From Palsa-870 sp035937155 (GTDB lineage: Bacteria; Chloroflexota; Dormibacteria; Dormibacterales; Dormibacteraceae), in assembly GCA_035937155.1 (NCBI GenBank), contig DASYVJ010000059.1, forward strand, positions 1 to 52,661: 52,661 bases of DNA, given 5' to 3'. Below the pieces are notes generated by a model, which worked only from the letters and a program-made list of their open reading frames with translations, made no database searches and was not told the origin of the DNA. Below, piece after piece: positions 30,453-38,190 of the stretch. The position numbers were made by a program, and so were the translations under genes. The stretch's first letter is position 1; the number at the start of each line of letters is the position of its first letter.

Positions 30453-31784
30453 ATGAATCTCCTCGAAGCGCTGATCAACGCGATCCGGCTGCCGGAGCTC
30501 CGCAACAAGATCCTGTTCACGGGCGGGATCCTGGTCATCTTCCGGCTCTTCGCCAACGTCGCGGTGCCGGGCGCAAGCCAGGCCGCGCTGGCCCAGCTCT
30601 TCAACTCACAAGCCCTGCTCGGCCTGCTCGACCTCTTCTCCGGAGGTGGCCTCTCCCGCTTCAGCGTCGTGGCCATGGGCATGAACCCATACATCAACGC
30701 CACGATCATCATGCAGCTGATGACGGTGATCTCCGAGAGGATCAAGGAGATCTCCAAAGAGGGCGAGGCGGGCCGCCGCCGGATCACCCGGTGGAGCCGC
30801 TACCTCACTGTGGCTCTCGGCGCCGGGCAGGCCTACGGGTTCACCGTCCTGTTCCAGAACACGACACCTTCCATCCTCGGCCCGCTTGACTGGTTCCAGC
30901 GCCTGCAGATCGTCCTGGTCCTGACCGCCGGCACGGTGATGCTGATGTGGTTCGGTGAGCTCATCACCGAGTACGGCATCGGCAACGGTGTCTCGCTGAT
31001 CATCTTCGCCGGCATCATCGGCCGCGGACCCCAGGGAGTCGCGTCGGTCTTCAGCGCGCACTCCACGGGCGGCGGGCTCGCCGACTACGTGCCCTTTATC
31101 ATCTTCGGCCTGATCGCCCTGGGCATGACCGCGGTGATCATCGAGGTCCAGCAGGCGGTGAGGAAGATTCCCATCCAATCGGCCCAGCGCACGGTCGGAC
31201 TGAAGCAGGTGCAGAGTCGCGCCAGCTTCCTGCCCCTGCGCGTCAACCACGCCGGTGTGATCCCGATCATCTTTGCGATCTCGGTCATGTTCCTGCCCAC
31301 GATCGTCGCCAACTACTTCACGGGGGCGCCGCCTGACACCTGGTACTACAAGGCAGCGGCGTGGGTGAGAGGCAACTTCGCGCCGGACACTTCCAACTTG
31401 CCGATGGCGATCACGTACAACGCCCTCTACTTCGCGTTCACGTTCGGCTTCACCTACTTCTATACGGCGATCACGTTCGACGTGAATGAGGTGGCGGACA
31501 ACCTTAAACGCTATTCCAGCTTTATCCCAGGCATCCGTCCGGGCCGCCCGACCGCGGACTATCTCGCCGCGGTGATGAACCGCGTCACCTTTGCGGGCGC
31601 GACGTTCCTGGGGTTCATTACCGTCATCTTGCCCATCGCGACCGCGAAGATCTCGGGCATCCCGCATCAACAGATGTACCTCGGAGGCACAGCCATCCTC
31701 ATCGTCGTGGGCGTGGCGCTCGACACCATGAAACAGCTGCAGACGCAGCTGGTGATGCGGCAATACAGAGGTTTCATACGATGA
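30453..31784 (+). CDS. secY: Preprotein translocase subunit SecY
   Basis: Channel subunit of the Sec translocon, 443 residues with the ten membrane segments expected. Recognisable pieces: MGMNPYINATIIMQL in the second segment, EGEAGRRRITRWSRYLTV loop, YGIGNGVSLIIFAGI, and the cytoplasmic loop with PGIRPGRPTADYL. It exports, among others, the three binding lipoproteins of this window. Located as usual after rplO. A palindromic repeat begins ten bases after its stop. Confidence 0.98.
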   Translation: MNLLEALINAIRLPELRNKILFTGGILVIFRLFANVAVPGASQAALAQLFNSQALLGLLDLFSGGGLSRFSVVAMGMNPYINATIIMQLMTVISERIKEISKEGEAGRRRITRWSRYLTVALGAGQAYGFTVLFQNTTPSILGPLDWFQRLQIVLVLTAGTVMLMWFGELITEYGIGNGVSLIIFAGIIGRGPQGVASVFSAHSTGGGLADYVPFIIFGLIALGMTAVIIEVQQAVRKIPIQSAQRTVGLKQVQSRASFLPLRVNHAGVIPIIFAISVMFLPTIVANYFTGAPPDTWYYKAAAWVRGNFAPDTSNLPMAITYNALYFAFTFGFTYFYTAITFDVNEVADNLKRYSSFIPGIRPGRPTADYLAAVMNRVTFAGATFLGFITVILPIATAKISGIPHQQMYLGGTAILIVVGVALDTMKQLQTQLVMRQYRGFIR

Positions 31785-31793
31785 CAAACCAAT

Positions 31794-31828
31794 CCCCTCC
31801 CCCGCAGGGGGAGGGCTAGGGTGGGGGG
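31794..31828 (+). repeat. Palindromic repeat family 1, copy A (after secY)
   Basis: Perfect 9-bp stem CCCTCCCCC (31795-31803) / GGGGGAGGG (31807-31815) with a GCA loop, followed by CTAGGGTGGGGGG. Preceded by AATCC as in other copies. It fills nearly the whole secY-adk gap and ends six bases before the adk start, so it may affect ribosome access to adk. No T tract follows. Confidence 0.9.
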
Positions 31829-31834
31829 CCGCGG

Positions 31835-32485
31835 ATGAACTTATTGCTGTACGGCGCCCCCGGCAGCGGCAAGGGCACCCAGGCCAACATGCTGCGCACG
31901 CACTTCGGCATCCCCCACATCGCCACCGGCGACATGCTCCGGGCCGAGATCCACGCCGGCACCCCGCTCGGCCAGCAGGCGCAGCCCATCCTCGCGGCGG
32001 GCAAGTACGTGTCGGACGACATCATGATCGCGATGATCCGCAACCGGCTGCAGCAGCCGGACTGCAGGCTGGGCTTCATCATCGATGGCTTTCCGCGGAC
32101 CATCCCACAGGCCGTGGCACTGGACACCCTGATGGGCGAGCTCGACCGGCGGTTCGACCGGGTCCTGTACCTCCAGGTGGACACCGAGGAGCTGCTCCGG
32201 CGCCTTTCCGGCCGGCTCGTCTGCCCCCAGTGCCAGCGCACCTACCCGCCAGGCACAGCGGCGTGTGAGGCGGACGCCAGCGCCCTGGTGCAGCGGGAGG
32301 ACGACAAGGCGGAGGCGGTGAAGCCCCGGATCGAGATCTACCTGCAGAAGACGATCCCGGTGCTCGACCACTACCGGGGCGAAAACCTGGTTTCTGAGAT
32401 CGATGGCATGGGCACAATCGATGACATCAGCCGGCAGGTCCTGGCCGCTGTGACCACTTCCGCCGTCAAGAGCAAAACCGCATGA
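31835..32485 (+). CDS. adk: Adenylate kinase
   Basis: Interconverts ATP + AMP and 2 ADP, 216 residues. P-loop GAPGSGKGTQ at residues 7-16, AMP-binding TGDMLRAEI, FIIDGFPRT, and a zinc-type LID with CPQC followed by CEAD (Cys-Cys-Cys-Asp ligands), as in many Gram-positive enzymes. ATG 31835 lies directly after the palindromic repeat. ATGA overlap with map. Confidence 0.97.
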   Translation: MNLLLYGAPGSGKGTQANMLRTHFGIPHIATGDMLRAEIHAGTPLGQQAQPILAAGKYVSDDIMIAMIRNRLQQPDCRLGFIIDGFPRTIPQAVALDTLMGELDRRFDRVLYLQVDTEELLRRLSGRLVCPQCQRTYPPGTAACEADASALVQREDDKAEAVKPRIEIYLQKTIPVLDHYRGENLVSEIDGMGTIDDISRQVLAAVTTSAVKSKTA

Positions 32486-33255
32486 TCAACCTCAAAACCG
32501 CCCACGAAATCGACCTCATGGCCCGTGCGGGCAGCTTGCTCGCGTCTGTGCTCCCGCCTCTGAAAGAGGCATGCGAGCCCGGGATCAAGACGATCGAGCT
32601 CGACCGGATCGCCGAGCGCCTGATCCGCGAGGGGGGCGCGACCCCCGGCTTCCTCGGTTACAACGGCTTCCCGCGCTCGATCTGCGTCTCGATCAACGAC
32701 GAGGCGGTGCACGGTATCCCCGGCAACCGCAAGGTGGCGGCGGGAGACCTGGTCAGCCTCGACCTGGGCCTGGTCCTGGAAGGGTTCTGGGCGGACGTCG
32801 GCATCACAGTCGGCGCCGGCAAGATCACCAAGGAGGCCGAACGCCTGCTCCAGGTGACCGAGCAGGCCCTGTACGTCGGCATCGACAAGGCCCATCCGGG
32901 CGGCTACCTGGGCGATATCTCGTCCGCGATCCAGAACCACGTCGAGGCGGCCGGCTTCTCGGTCATCCGCCAGTTCGTCGGCCACGGCATCGGCCGGCAG
33001 ATGCACGAGGACCCCCAGGTGCCCAACTTTGGCACCCCTGGCACCCCGCCCAGGCTCAAGGCCGGGATGACCCTGGCGATCGAGCCGATGGTCAACGCCG
33101 GCTCCCACGAGGTGTACATGAAGCAGGACGGCTGGACCATCTGCACCACGGACGGCTCCCTGTCCGCCTACTTCGAACACACCGTGGCCATTACCGAAAG
33201 AGGGCCCCTAGTACTGACAGCCAATCCCCCCTCTCCCCGCAGGGGAGAGGGCTAG
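32482..33255 (+). CDS. map: Methionine aminopeptidase type I, with repeat-derived C-terminus
   Basis: Removes N-terminal methionine from nascent proteins, 257 residues. Metal-ligand segments are intact: SLDLGLVLEGFWADVGIT (two Asp), FVGHGIGRQMHEDP (His), AIEPMVNAGSH (Glu) and AYFEHTVAIT (Glu). Normal family members end just after this last strand; here the frame continues from GPLVLT into a palindromic repeat, giving ANPPSPRRGEG and using the TAG inside the repeat's CTAGGG as stop. ATGA overlap with adk. Confidence 0.96.
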   Translation: MINLKTAHEIDLMARAGSLLASVLPPLKEACEPGIKTIELDRIAERLIREGGATPGFLGYNGFPRSICVSINDEAVHGIPGNRKVAAGDLVSLDLGLVLEGFWADVGITVGAGKITKEAERLLQVTEQALYVGIDKAHPGGYLGDISSAIQNHVEAAGFSVIRQFVGHGIGRQMHEDPQVPNFGTPGTPPRLKAGMTLAIEPMVNAGSHEVYMKQDGWTICTTDGSLSAYFEHTVAITERGPLVLTANPPSPRRGEG

Positions 33256-33264
33256 GGTGAGGGG
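33225..33264 (+). repeat. Palindromic repeat family 1, copy B (end of map)
   Basis: Perfect 10-bp stem CCCTCTCCCC (33229-33238) / GGGGAGAGGG (33242-33251), GCA loop, then CTAGGGTGAGGGG. The 5' arm and loop are translated as the end of map and the TAG at 33253-33255 is its stop codon. Confidence 0.92.
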
Positions 33265-33322
33265 CAAGGGGCAGGTAGCTCCGGCTGCTGACCCCCTCCT
33301 CAAAACCCCTTCTCCCGTAGTT

Positions 33323-33331
33323 TGGTACAAT
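33323..33331 (+). promoter_or_regulatory. Extended -10 promoter for infA-rpmJ-rpsM operon
   Basis: TGGTACAAT at 33323-33331 combines the TGn extension with a TACAAT box (five of six). No good -35 is seen at the right distance, as is allowed for extended -10 promoters. The predicted start point, about seven bases downstream, falls within a few bases of the infA GTG at 33340, so the mRNA would have almost no leader. Confidence 0.5.
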
Positions 33332-33339
33332 CGCCGTTC

Positions 33340-33555
33340 GTGCCCCAACGCCTCCCACTCGTGAAGGGAGTCGTGGTGGAGCCTCTTCCCAACGGTGTCT
33401 ACCGGGTTGAGCTCGAGAACGGGGCGAAAGTCCTGGCTCACGTCGCCGATCGTGCAGGCACCCACTTCACGCGGCTCCTCGCTGGAGACAAGGTGGGCGT
33501 CGAGCTCGCGACCAGCGATCGATCGCGAGGGCGAATTCGAGAGATTTGGAGATGA
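33340..33555 (+). CDS. infA: Translation initiation factor IF-1
   Basis: IF-1, 71 residues from GTG 33340, the family length. The OB-fold core VEPLPNGVYRVELENGAKVL and the ending DRSRGRIREIW fit well. No ribosome-binding site precedes GTG 33340 and a -10 box lies only nine bases away, suggesting a leaderless message; GTG 33361 (64 residues) is the other option. ATGA overlap with rpmJ. Confidence 0.93.
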   Translation: MPQRLPLVKGVVVEPLPNGVYRVELENGAKVLAHVADRAGTHFTRLLAGDKVGVELATSDRSRGRIREIWR

Positions 33556-33668
33556 AAGTACGTCCGTCCGTCAAGAAGATGTGTCCGAGCTGCAAGGTGA
33601 TCAAGCGCAACGGGGTGGTCCGCGTGATCTGCTCCAAGACGCCCAAACACAAACAGCGACAGGGCTAA
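33552..33668 (+). CDS. rpmJ: 50S ribosomal protein L36
   Basis: L36, 38 residues: KVRPSVKKMCPSCKVIKR at the start, then the third Cys in VICSK and a His in PKHKQRQG, the zinc-binding C3H form. Its ATG overlaps the infA stop. Too short for most gene finders but unambiguous by sequence and by position before rpsM. Confidence 0.96.
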   Translation: MKVRPSVKKMCPSCKVIKRNGVVRVICSKTPKHKQRQG

Positions 33669-33676
33669 AGGACTAA

Positions 33677-34075
33677 ATGGCAAGAATCGCCGGCGTAGAC
33701 ATCCCCCCGCAGAAGCGGACGGTCATCTCCTTGACGTACATCCACGGAATCGGCAACACCACCGCCCGGAAGCTGGTCAAGACCGCGGGGATCAACCCCG
33801 AGACGCGGGTCAAGGACCTCTCCGAGGAGGAGGTGGGCCGCCTGCGCCAGATCATCGATCGAATGGCCAGCGCCAAGGAGCTGCTGATCGAAGGCGACCT
33901 CCGCCGGGAGGTCGCGCAGAACATCAAGCGCATGACCGAGATCGGCTCCTACCGCGGTTCGCGCCACCGCCGCGGCCTTCCTGTTCGCGGCCAGCGCACC
34001 CGCACCAACGCCCGCAGCCGCCGCGGTCCGAAGCGCGCAGTCGCCGGCAAGAAGAAGGTGAAAGCGGGCAAGTAA
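33677..34075 (+). CDS. rpsM: 30S ribosomal protein S13
   Basis: S13, 132 residues. Starts ARIAGVDIPPQKRTVISLTY; helix-turn region IGNTTARKLV and C-terminal SYRGSRHRRGLPVRGQRTRT are conserved, followed by a basic tail. TAATG overlap with rpsK. Confidence 0.98.
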   Translation: MARIAGVDIPPQKRTVISLTYIHGIGNTTARKLVKTAGINPETRVKDLSEEEVGRLRQIIDRMASAKELLIEGDLRREVAQNIKRMTEIGSYRGSRHRRGLPVRGQRTRTNARSRRGPKRAVAGKKKVKAGK

Positions 34076-34467
34076 TGGCAAAGAAGAAGGTTGTCCGCAC
34101 CCGCCGCCGCGAACGCAAGAACGTGGTGGCCGGTCAGGCGCATATCCAGAGCACGTTCAACAACACGATCATCTCGATCAGCGACGTCGACGGCAACGTC
34201 ATCTCCTGGGGCTCGGCCGGCGCGCAGGGCTTCAAGGGAAGCCGCAAGTCGACGCCGTATGCCGCGCAGGTGACGGCCGAGGCGACCGCCAAGCGGGCGC
34301 TCGAGCACGGCATGCGCTCGATCGAGGTGTTCGTTCGCGGGCCGGGCGCGGGCCGCGAGGCCGCGATCCGCTCACTGCAGGCAACAGGTTTGGAGGTCAG
34401 CGCAATCACCGACGTAACACCGATCCCGCACAACGGCTGCCGTCCTCCCAAGCGGAGGCGCGTCTAG
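34075..34467 (+). CDS. rpsK: 30S ribosomal protein S11
   Basis: S11, 130 residues, ATG overlapping the rpsM stop. AHIQSTFNNTIISISDVDGN and the C-terminal DVTPIPHNGCRPPKRRRV are diagnostic. Part of the 30S platform near the Shine-Dalgarno helix. Confidence 0.98.
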   Translation: MAKKKVVRTRRRERKNVVAGQAHIQSTFNNTIISISDVDGNVISWGSAGAQGFKGSRKSTPYAAQVTAEATAKRALEHGMRSIEVFVRGPGAGREAAIRSLQATGLEVSAITDVTPIPHNGCRPPKRRRV

Positions 34468-35087
34468 TGGCCAACTACAGCGGCCCGGTCTGCCGTTTCT
34501 GCCGCCGTGAAGGCGCGAAGCTCTACTTGAAGGGCGAGCGCTGCTACACCCCGAAGTGCGCCATCGAGCGCCGCGCGTTCGCGCCCGGCATGCACGGACA
34601 GGCACGCAAGCGCAAGACGTCGGACTACGGCCTGCAGCTGCGCGCCAAGCAGAAGGCGCGACGTATCTACGGCCTGCTCGAGAAGCAGTTCCGCAACTAT
34701 TTCAAAGCGGCGGCGAACGAGCCGGGCGTCACCGGCGTGAACCTGCTCCGCCACCTCGAGCTTCGCCTCGACAACGTGGTTTACCGGCTCGGCCTGGGCA
34801 CGTCGCGCAAGCAGGCGCGGCAGCTCGTTTCGCACCGCCACTTTGAAGTCAACGGGAGGACGGTCAACGTGCCGTCATTCCAGGTCAAGGTCGGTGACGT
34901 GCTGAAGGTCAAGCCCTCCAACGGCGTGACCGATGTCGCGCTCGAGGCATCGCGGGTACGGCCGGTGCCGTCATGGCTTTCATTCAGCGCGGACGACAAG
35001 TCCGCCAAAATCCTCGCCCGGCCGGAGCGTCACGAGATGGAGACCGGCGTCGAGGAACAGTTGATCGTCGAGTTCTATTCACGGTAA
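34467..35087 (+). CDS. rpsD: 30S ribosomal protein S4 (zinc-binding type)
   Basis: S4, 206 residues from GTG 34467 (TAGTG overlap). The N-terminus contains CRFCRREG and CYTPKC, a C4 zinc motif kept in some lineages and lost in others. The S4 RNA-binding domain covers HLELRLDNVVYRLGLGTSRK and following. Primary assembly protein of the 30S subunit. Confidence 0.98.
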   Translation: MANYSGPVCRFCRREGAKLYLKGERCYTPKCAIERRAFAPGMHGQARKRKTSDYGLQLRAKQKARRIYGLLEKQFRNYFKAAANEPGVTGVNLLRHLELRLDNVVYRLGLGTSRKQARQLVSHRHFEVNGRTVNVPSFQVKVGDVLKVKPSNGVTDVALEASRVRPVPSWLSFSADDKSAKILARPERHEMETGVEEQLIVEFYSR

Positions 35088-35100
35088 AGGGAGTTCCCAA

Positions 35101-36069
35101 TTGGCAATTGACACGCAGATGACTGTTACCCCCCAGGTTCGCAAGCTCGAGACGAGCGCGAACTACGGCAAGTTCGACATCGAGCCGCTTGACCCCGGAT
35201 TTGGCACGACGCTCGGCAATACGCTTCGCCGCGTGCTGCTCTCGTCGCTATGGGGCGCGGCGGTGACCTCGATCCAGATCGATGGTGTTGCGCACGAGTT
35301 CACGGCGATCCCGCACGTGAAGGAGGACGTGACCGAGGTCATCCTCAACCTGAAGCGGCTCTGCCTGAAGAGCTTCACCGAGGACCCGGTGACCCTGATC
35401 CTCGACGTCAAGGGACCTGCCGAGGTGCGAGCCTCGAACATCCAGGCCTCATCCGATGTCGAGATCGTCAACCCTGACCTCTACATCTGCACGCTGGCCG
35501 CCAAGGGCCACCTGCGGATGGAGCTCAACGTCGAGCGCGGCAAGGGCTACGTGCCGGCTGACCGCAACAAGCGCGAAGGGCAGCCCATCGGGGTCATCCC
35601 GATCGACGCGATCTTCTCGCCCGTCGAGAAGGCGAACTTCACCGTGGAGAAGACGCGCGTTGGGCAGTCGACCGACTTCGACCGCCTCCTGATCGAGGTC
35701 TGGACCGACGGCACGATGTCGCCCGAGGAAGCCGTCAGCCACGCGGCCGAGCTCTTCACGCAGCACCTGAACCTGTTCGTCCGCTTCCGCGACTCGATCG
35801 AGAAGCACGAGGCCGAGATGCGCGGCGAGAAGGGCAGCCAGAACCGATTGATGGACACGCCGATCGAGGAGCTGGACCTTTCCGTCCGGGCGTTCAACTG
35901 CCTCAAGGCGAACGAGATCCAGACCGTCGGCCAGCTTCTTCAGAAGAGGGAAGAGGAGCTGCTCGCGCTGCGCAACTTCGGGCGCAAGTCCCTCGACGAG
36001 ATCAAGGAGAAGCTTGTCGAGAAGGGCTTCATCAAGCCCGAAGAGATGGGCACGGTCCTGCGCGGCTAG
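35101..36069 (+). CDS. rpoA: RNA polymerase alpha subunit
   Basis: Alpha subunit, 322 residues from TTG 35101 with GGGAG upstream. The N-terminal assembly domain has PLDPGFGTTLGNTLRRVLLS at about residues 24-43; a linker of about 20 residues leads to the C-terminal domain (from about residue 255: PIEELDLSVRAFNCLKANEI, LRNFGRKSLDEIKEKL) that contacts UP elements and activators. In the alpha cluster as usual. Confidence 0.98.
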   Translation: MAIDTQMTVTPQVRKLETSANYGKFDIEPLDPGFGTTLGNTLRRVLLSSLWGAAVTSIQIDGVAHEFTAIPHVKEDVTEVILNLKRLCLKSFTEDPVTLILDVKGPAEVRASNIQASSDVEIVNPDLYICTLAAKGHLRMELNVERGKGYVPADRNKREGQPIGVIPIDAIFSPVEKANFTVEKTRVGQSTDFDRLLIEVWTDGTMSPEEAVSHAAELFTQHLNLFVRFRDSIEKHEAEMRGEKGSQNRLMDTPIEELDLSVRAFNCLKANEIQTVGQLLQKREEELLALRNFGRKSLDEIKEKLVEKGFIKPEEMGTVLRG

Positions 36070-36075
36070 CCCTGA

Positions 36076-36429
36076 ATGCGACACCAGAAGAGCGGCCGCC
36101 GCTTCAACCGAGACACCAACGCGCGCAAGGCGCTTATGCGCAACCTCTGCACGTCGTTGCTCGAAAGCGGCCGCATCACCACCACCGAGCCGAAGGCCAA
36201 GGAGCTGACGCGATGGGTGGCGCGGCTGATCACCACGGCCAAAGGCCAGGATCTCAACGCCCGCCGGGCCGTCAGCCAGGAGATCTCCAAGCCCGAGGTG
36301 GTGGAGAGGCTGTTCTCGAACCTGATCCCGCGCCTGGCCGAACGGCCGGGCGGATACACGCGAATCATCCACAAAGGCCCGCGCCTAGGCGACGCCGCAC
36401 CGATGGTAATCATCGAACTGGTTGACTAA
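36076..36429 (+). CDS. rplQ: 50S ribosomal protein L17
   Basis: L17, 117 residues, family length. Starts RHQKSGRRFNRDTNARKALM; ends RIIHKGPRLGDAAPMVIIEL. A palindromic repeat begins two bases after its stop. Confidence 0.98.
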   Translation: MRHQKSGRRFNRDTNARKALMRNLCTSLLESGRITTTEPKAKELTRWVARLITTAKGQDLNARRAVSQEISKPEVVERLFSNLIPRLAERPGGYTRIIHKGPRLGDAAPMVIIELVD

Positions 36430-36430
36430 A

Positions 36431-36470
36431 TCCCCTCGCCCGCGCCAGCGGGAGAGGGCTAGGGTGAGGG
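36431..36470 (+). repeat. Palindromic repeat family 1, copy C (after rplQ)
   Basis: An 11-bp stem with one G-A mismatch (arms 36433-36443 and 36448-36458, CCCTCGCCCGC and GCGGGAGAGGG), loop GCCA, followed by CTAGGGTGAGGG. Occupies the start of the 73-base rplQ-truA gap. Confidence 0.92.
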
Positions 36471-36502
36471 CGACGGAGCCCGCAAACGAAAGAAGTTAAA
36501 AA

Positions 36503-37234
36503 GTGAATATCAAAGTCGTGCTGGAGTACGACGGCAGTGATTTCGCCGGCTGGCAGCAGCAGGCCCACGGCCGGACCGTCGAGGCCGAGCTGAAGCGAGC
36601 GCTTCGGGAGATCACGGGCCAGGACCTCAAGGTGTACGCCGCCGGGCGAACGGACGCGGGCGCACACGCCGAAGGCCAGGTCGTGAGCTTGCAAACGGAT
36701 GGGCGGATCTCGCCGCACCGCTTGGTGGCGGCGCTCAACGCAAGGCTCCCCGCCGACGTGGCGGTGCTTTCGGCGGAAGAGGTGCCGGACGCGTTCCATG
36801 CTCGCTACTCCGCTCGGTGGCGCCGCTACCGCTATCGCTACCTGGACCGGCCTTCGCGGCCTGCGCTGGAGCGAGGACGCTGCTGGCAGCTTCGCGGGCC
36901 GCTGAATGCGGACGCGATGTCGGTGGCGGCGAAGGCGCTTGTCGGCAAGCACGACTGGACCAGCTACTGCTCGGCCTCAGAGCCGCCCGAAGGGCGGGTG
37001 CGCGAGATGCGCTCCGCGCGCATCGTGCGTCGTGGGGACATCGTCGAGCTGGAGCTGGTCGCCGAGGGCTTCCTGCGCGGACTGGCGAGGAGCATCGCAG
37101 GCGCTCTGGGCGAGGTCGGTCGGGGCCGCCGGCCGCCAGAGTGGGTGGGCGAGGTCCTCAGGGCACGCGATCGACGGCAGGCGCCGCGTACGGCCCCGGC
37201 GGGGGGCCTGACATTGATGGAAGTGATTTACTAG
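36503..37234 (+). CDS. truA: tRNA pseudouridine(38-40) synthase
   Basis: Makes pseudouridine in the anticodon stem-loop of many tRNAs, 243 residues from GTG 36503. The catalytic motif is AAGRTDAGAHAEGQV with the nucleophilic Asp. Early YDGSDFAGWQQQ and late FLRGLARSIAGALGEVGRG blocks are conserved. Position between rplQ and rplM is the common arrangement. Confidence 0.97.
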   Translation: MNIKVVLEYDGSDFAGWQQQAHGRTVEAELKRALREITGQDLKVYAAGRTDAGAHAEGQVVSLQTDGRISPHRLVAALNARLPADVAVLSAEEVPDAFHARYSARWRRYRYRYLDRPSRPALERGRCWQLRGPLNADAMSVAAKALVGKHDWTSYCSASEPPEGRVREMRSARIVRRGDIVELELVAEGFLRGLARSIAGALGEVGRGRRPPEWVGEVLRARDRRQAPRTAPAGGLTLMEVIY

Positions 37235-37285
37235 GGAAGCTTTGTTAAGGGTGCCGGGCGCGCGCAGGGCGCACAAGAGAAAAAG

Positions 37286-37750
37286 ATGAGCAAACAGAAG
37301 ACGTGGACGGCGAAAGCCGCGGATTTGAAGAGTGATTGGTTTGTGGTCGACGCCACGGATCAGGTTCTCGGCCGCCTGGCCTCAGGCGTGGCCAAGGTCC
37401 TGCGCGGCAAGCACAAGCCGACCTTCACGCCGCACCTGAACACCGGCGACCACGTGGTGGTCATCAACGCCTCCAAGATCAAGTTCACGGGCGCCAAGCT
37501 CGGCGACAAGATCTACACGCGGTACACGGGCTACCCGGGCGGCCTTCGCAAGCGCAATCTGCAGAGGGCGCAGGAGCTCGACCCAACCTTCCCGTTGACC
37601 AACGCGGTCAAGGGGATGCTGCAGCACAACACGCTCGGCGCGGATATGCTCACCCGACTTCGCGTCTACGCCGGTGCCGAGCATGGGCATCAGGCCCAGA
37701 AGCCGAAGGTCATGACCTTCGACGCCAAGGGAGACATCAAGATTGGCTGA
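37286..37750 (+). CDS. rplM: 50S ribosomal protein L13
   Basis: L13, 154 residues. VVDATDQVLGRLASGVAKVL and the KGMLQHNTLGADMLTRLRVY block are conserved. Overlaps the rpsI start by eight bases. The 51-base gap before it contains a 22-base string also found in the rpmD coding region (see findings). Confidence 0.98.
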   Translation: MSKQKTWTAKAADLKSDWFVVDATDQVLGRLASGVAKVLRGKHKPTFTPHLNTGDHVVVINASKIKFTGAKLGDKIYTRYTGYPGGLRKRNLQRAQELDPTFPLTNAVKGMLQHNTLGADMLTRLRVYAGAEHGHQAQKPKVMTFDAKGDIKIG

Positions 37751-38135
37751 AACGTTCAATAGAGGGACCGGGCGGCGCAAGAACGCCGTTGCGCGTGTGC
37801 GCCTGCAGCCAGGCGAGGGAAGGATCACGGTCAACGACAAGGACCCGCTCGCCTATCTCGGTCGCCGCGTCCTGGAGATGGCAGCCCTGGCGCCACTGCG
37901 CATCACGAGCCTGCAGCGCAAGTTCGACATCAGTGTGAAGGTGATCGGTGGCGGTACGAGCGGCCAGGCTGGGGCCATCTCGCACGGCATCGCGCGCGCG
38001 CTCCTCAAGTTCGACCCGGACCTCCGTCCCGTGCTGAAGAAGGCCGGTCTGCTGACCCGAGACCCGCGGATGAAAGAGCGCAAGAAGTACGGACTGAAGC
38101 GCGCCCGGAAGGCACCGCAGTACACCAAGCGATAG
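37743..38135 (+). CDS. rpsI: 30S ribosomal protein S9
   Basis: S9, 130 residues from TTG 37743. Starts AETFNRGTGRRKNAVARVRL and ends with the universal basic tail KKYGLKRARKAPQYTKR that reaches the P-site tRNA. Last ribosomal gene in the window. Confidence 0.98.
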   Translation: MAETFNRGTGRRKNAVARVRLQPGEGRITVNDKDPLAYLGRRVLEMAALAPLRITSLQRKFDISVKVIGGGTSGQAGAISHGIARALLKFDPDLRPVLKKAGLLTRDPRMKERKKYGLKRARKAPQYTKR

Positions 38136-38142
38136 AGGAGTT

Positions 38143-38190
38143 ACCTCCCCGCTCGCCGGGGAGGTGGCGCGCAGCGCCGGTGGGGGGGTG
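38143..38190 (+). repeat. Palindromic repeat family 2 (after rpsI)
   Basis: A 9-bp stem ACCTCCCCG (38143-38151) / CGGGGAGGT (38157-38165), then a second short hairpin GGCGC-GCA-GCGCC (38166-38178), then GGTGGGGGGGTGG. It lies seven bases after the rpsI stop and runs into the possible start codons of the phosphatase gene. Different from family 1 but similar in build. Confidence 0.8.

Noticed and set aside
30606..31787. 393-codon minus-strand open frame opposite secY
   Set aside because: Shadow frame with Asp/Glu/His-rich product; secY on the other strand is unmistakable.
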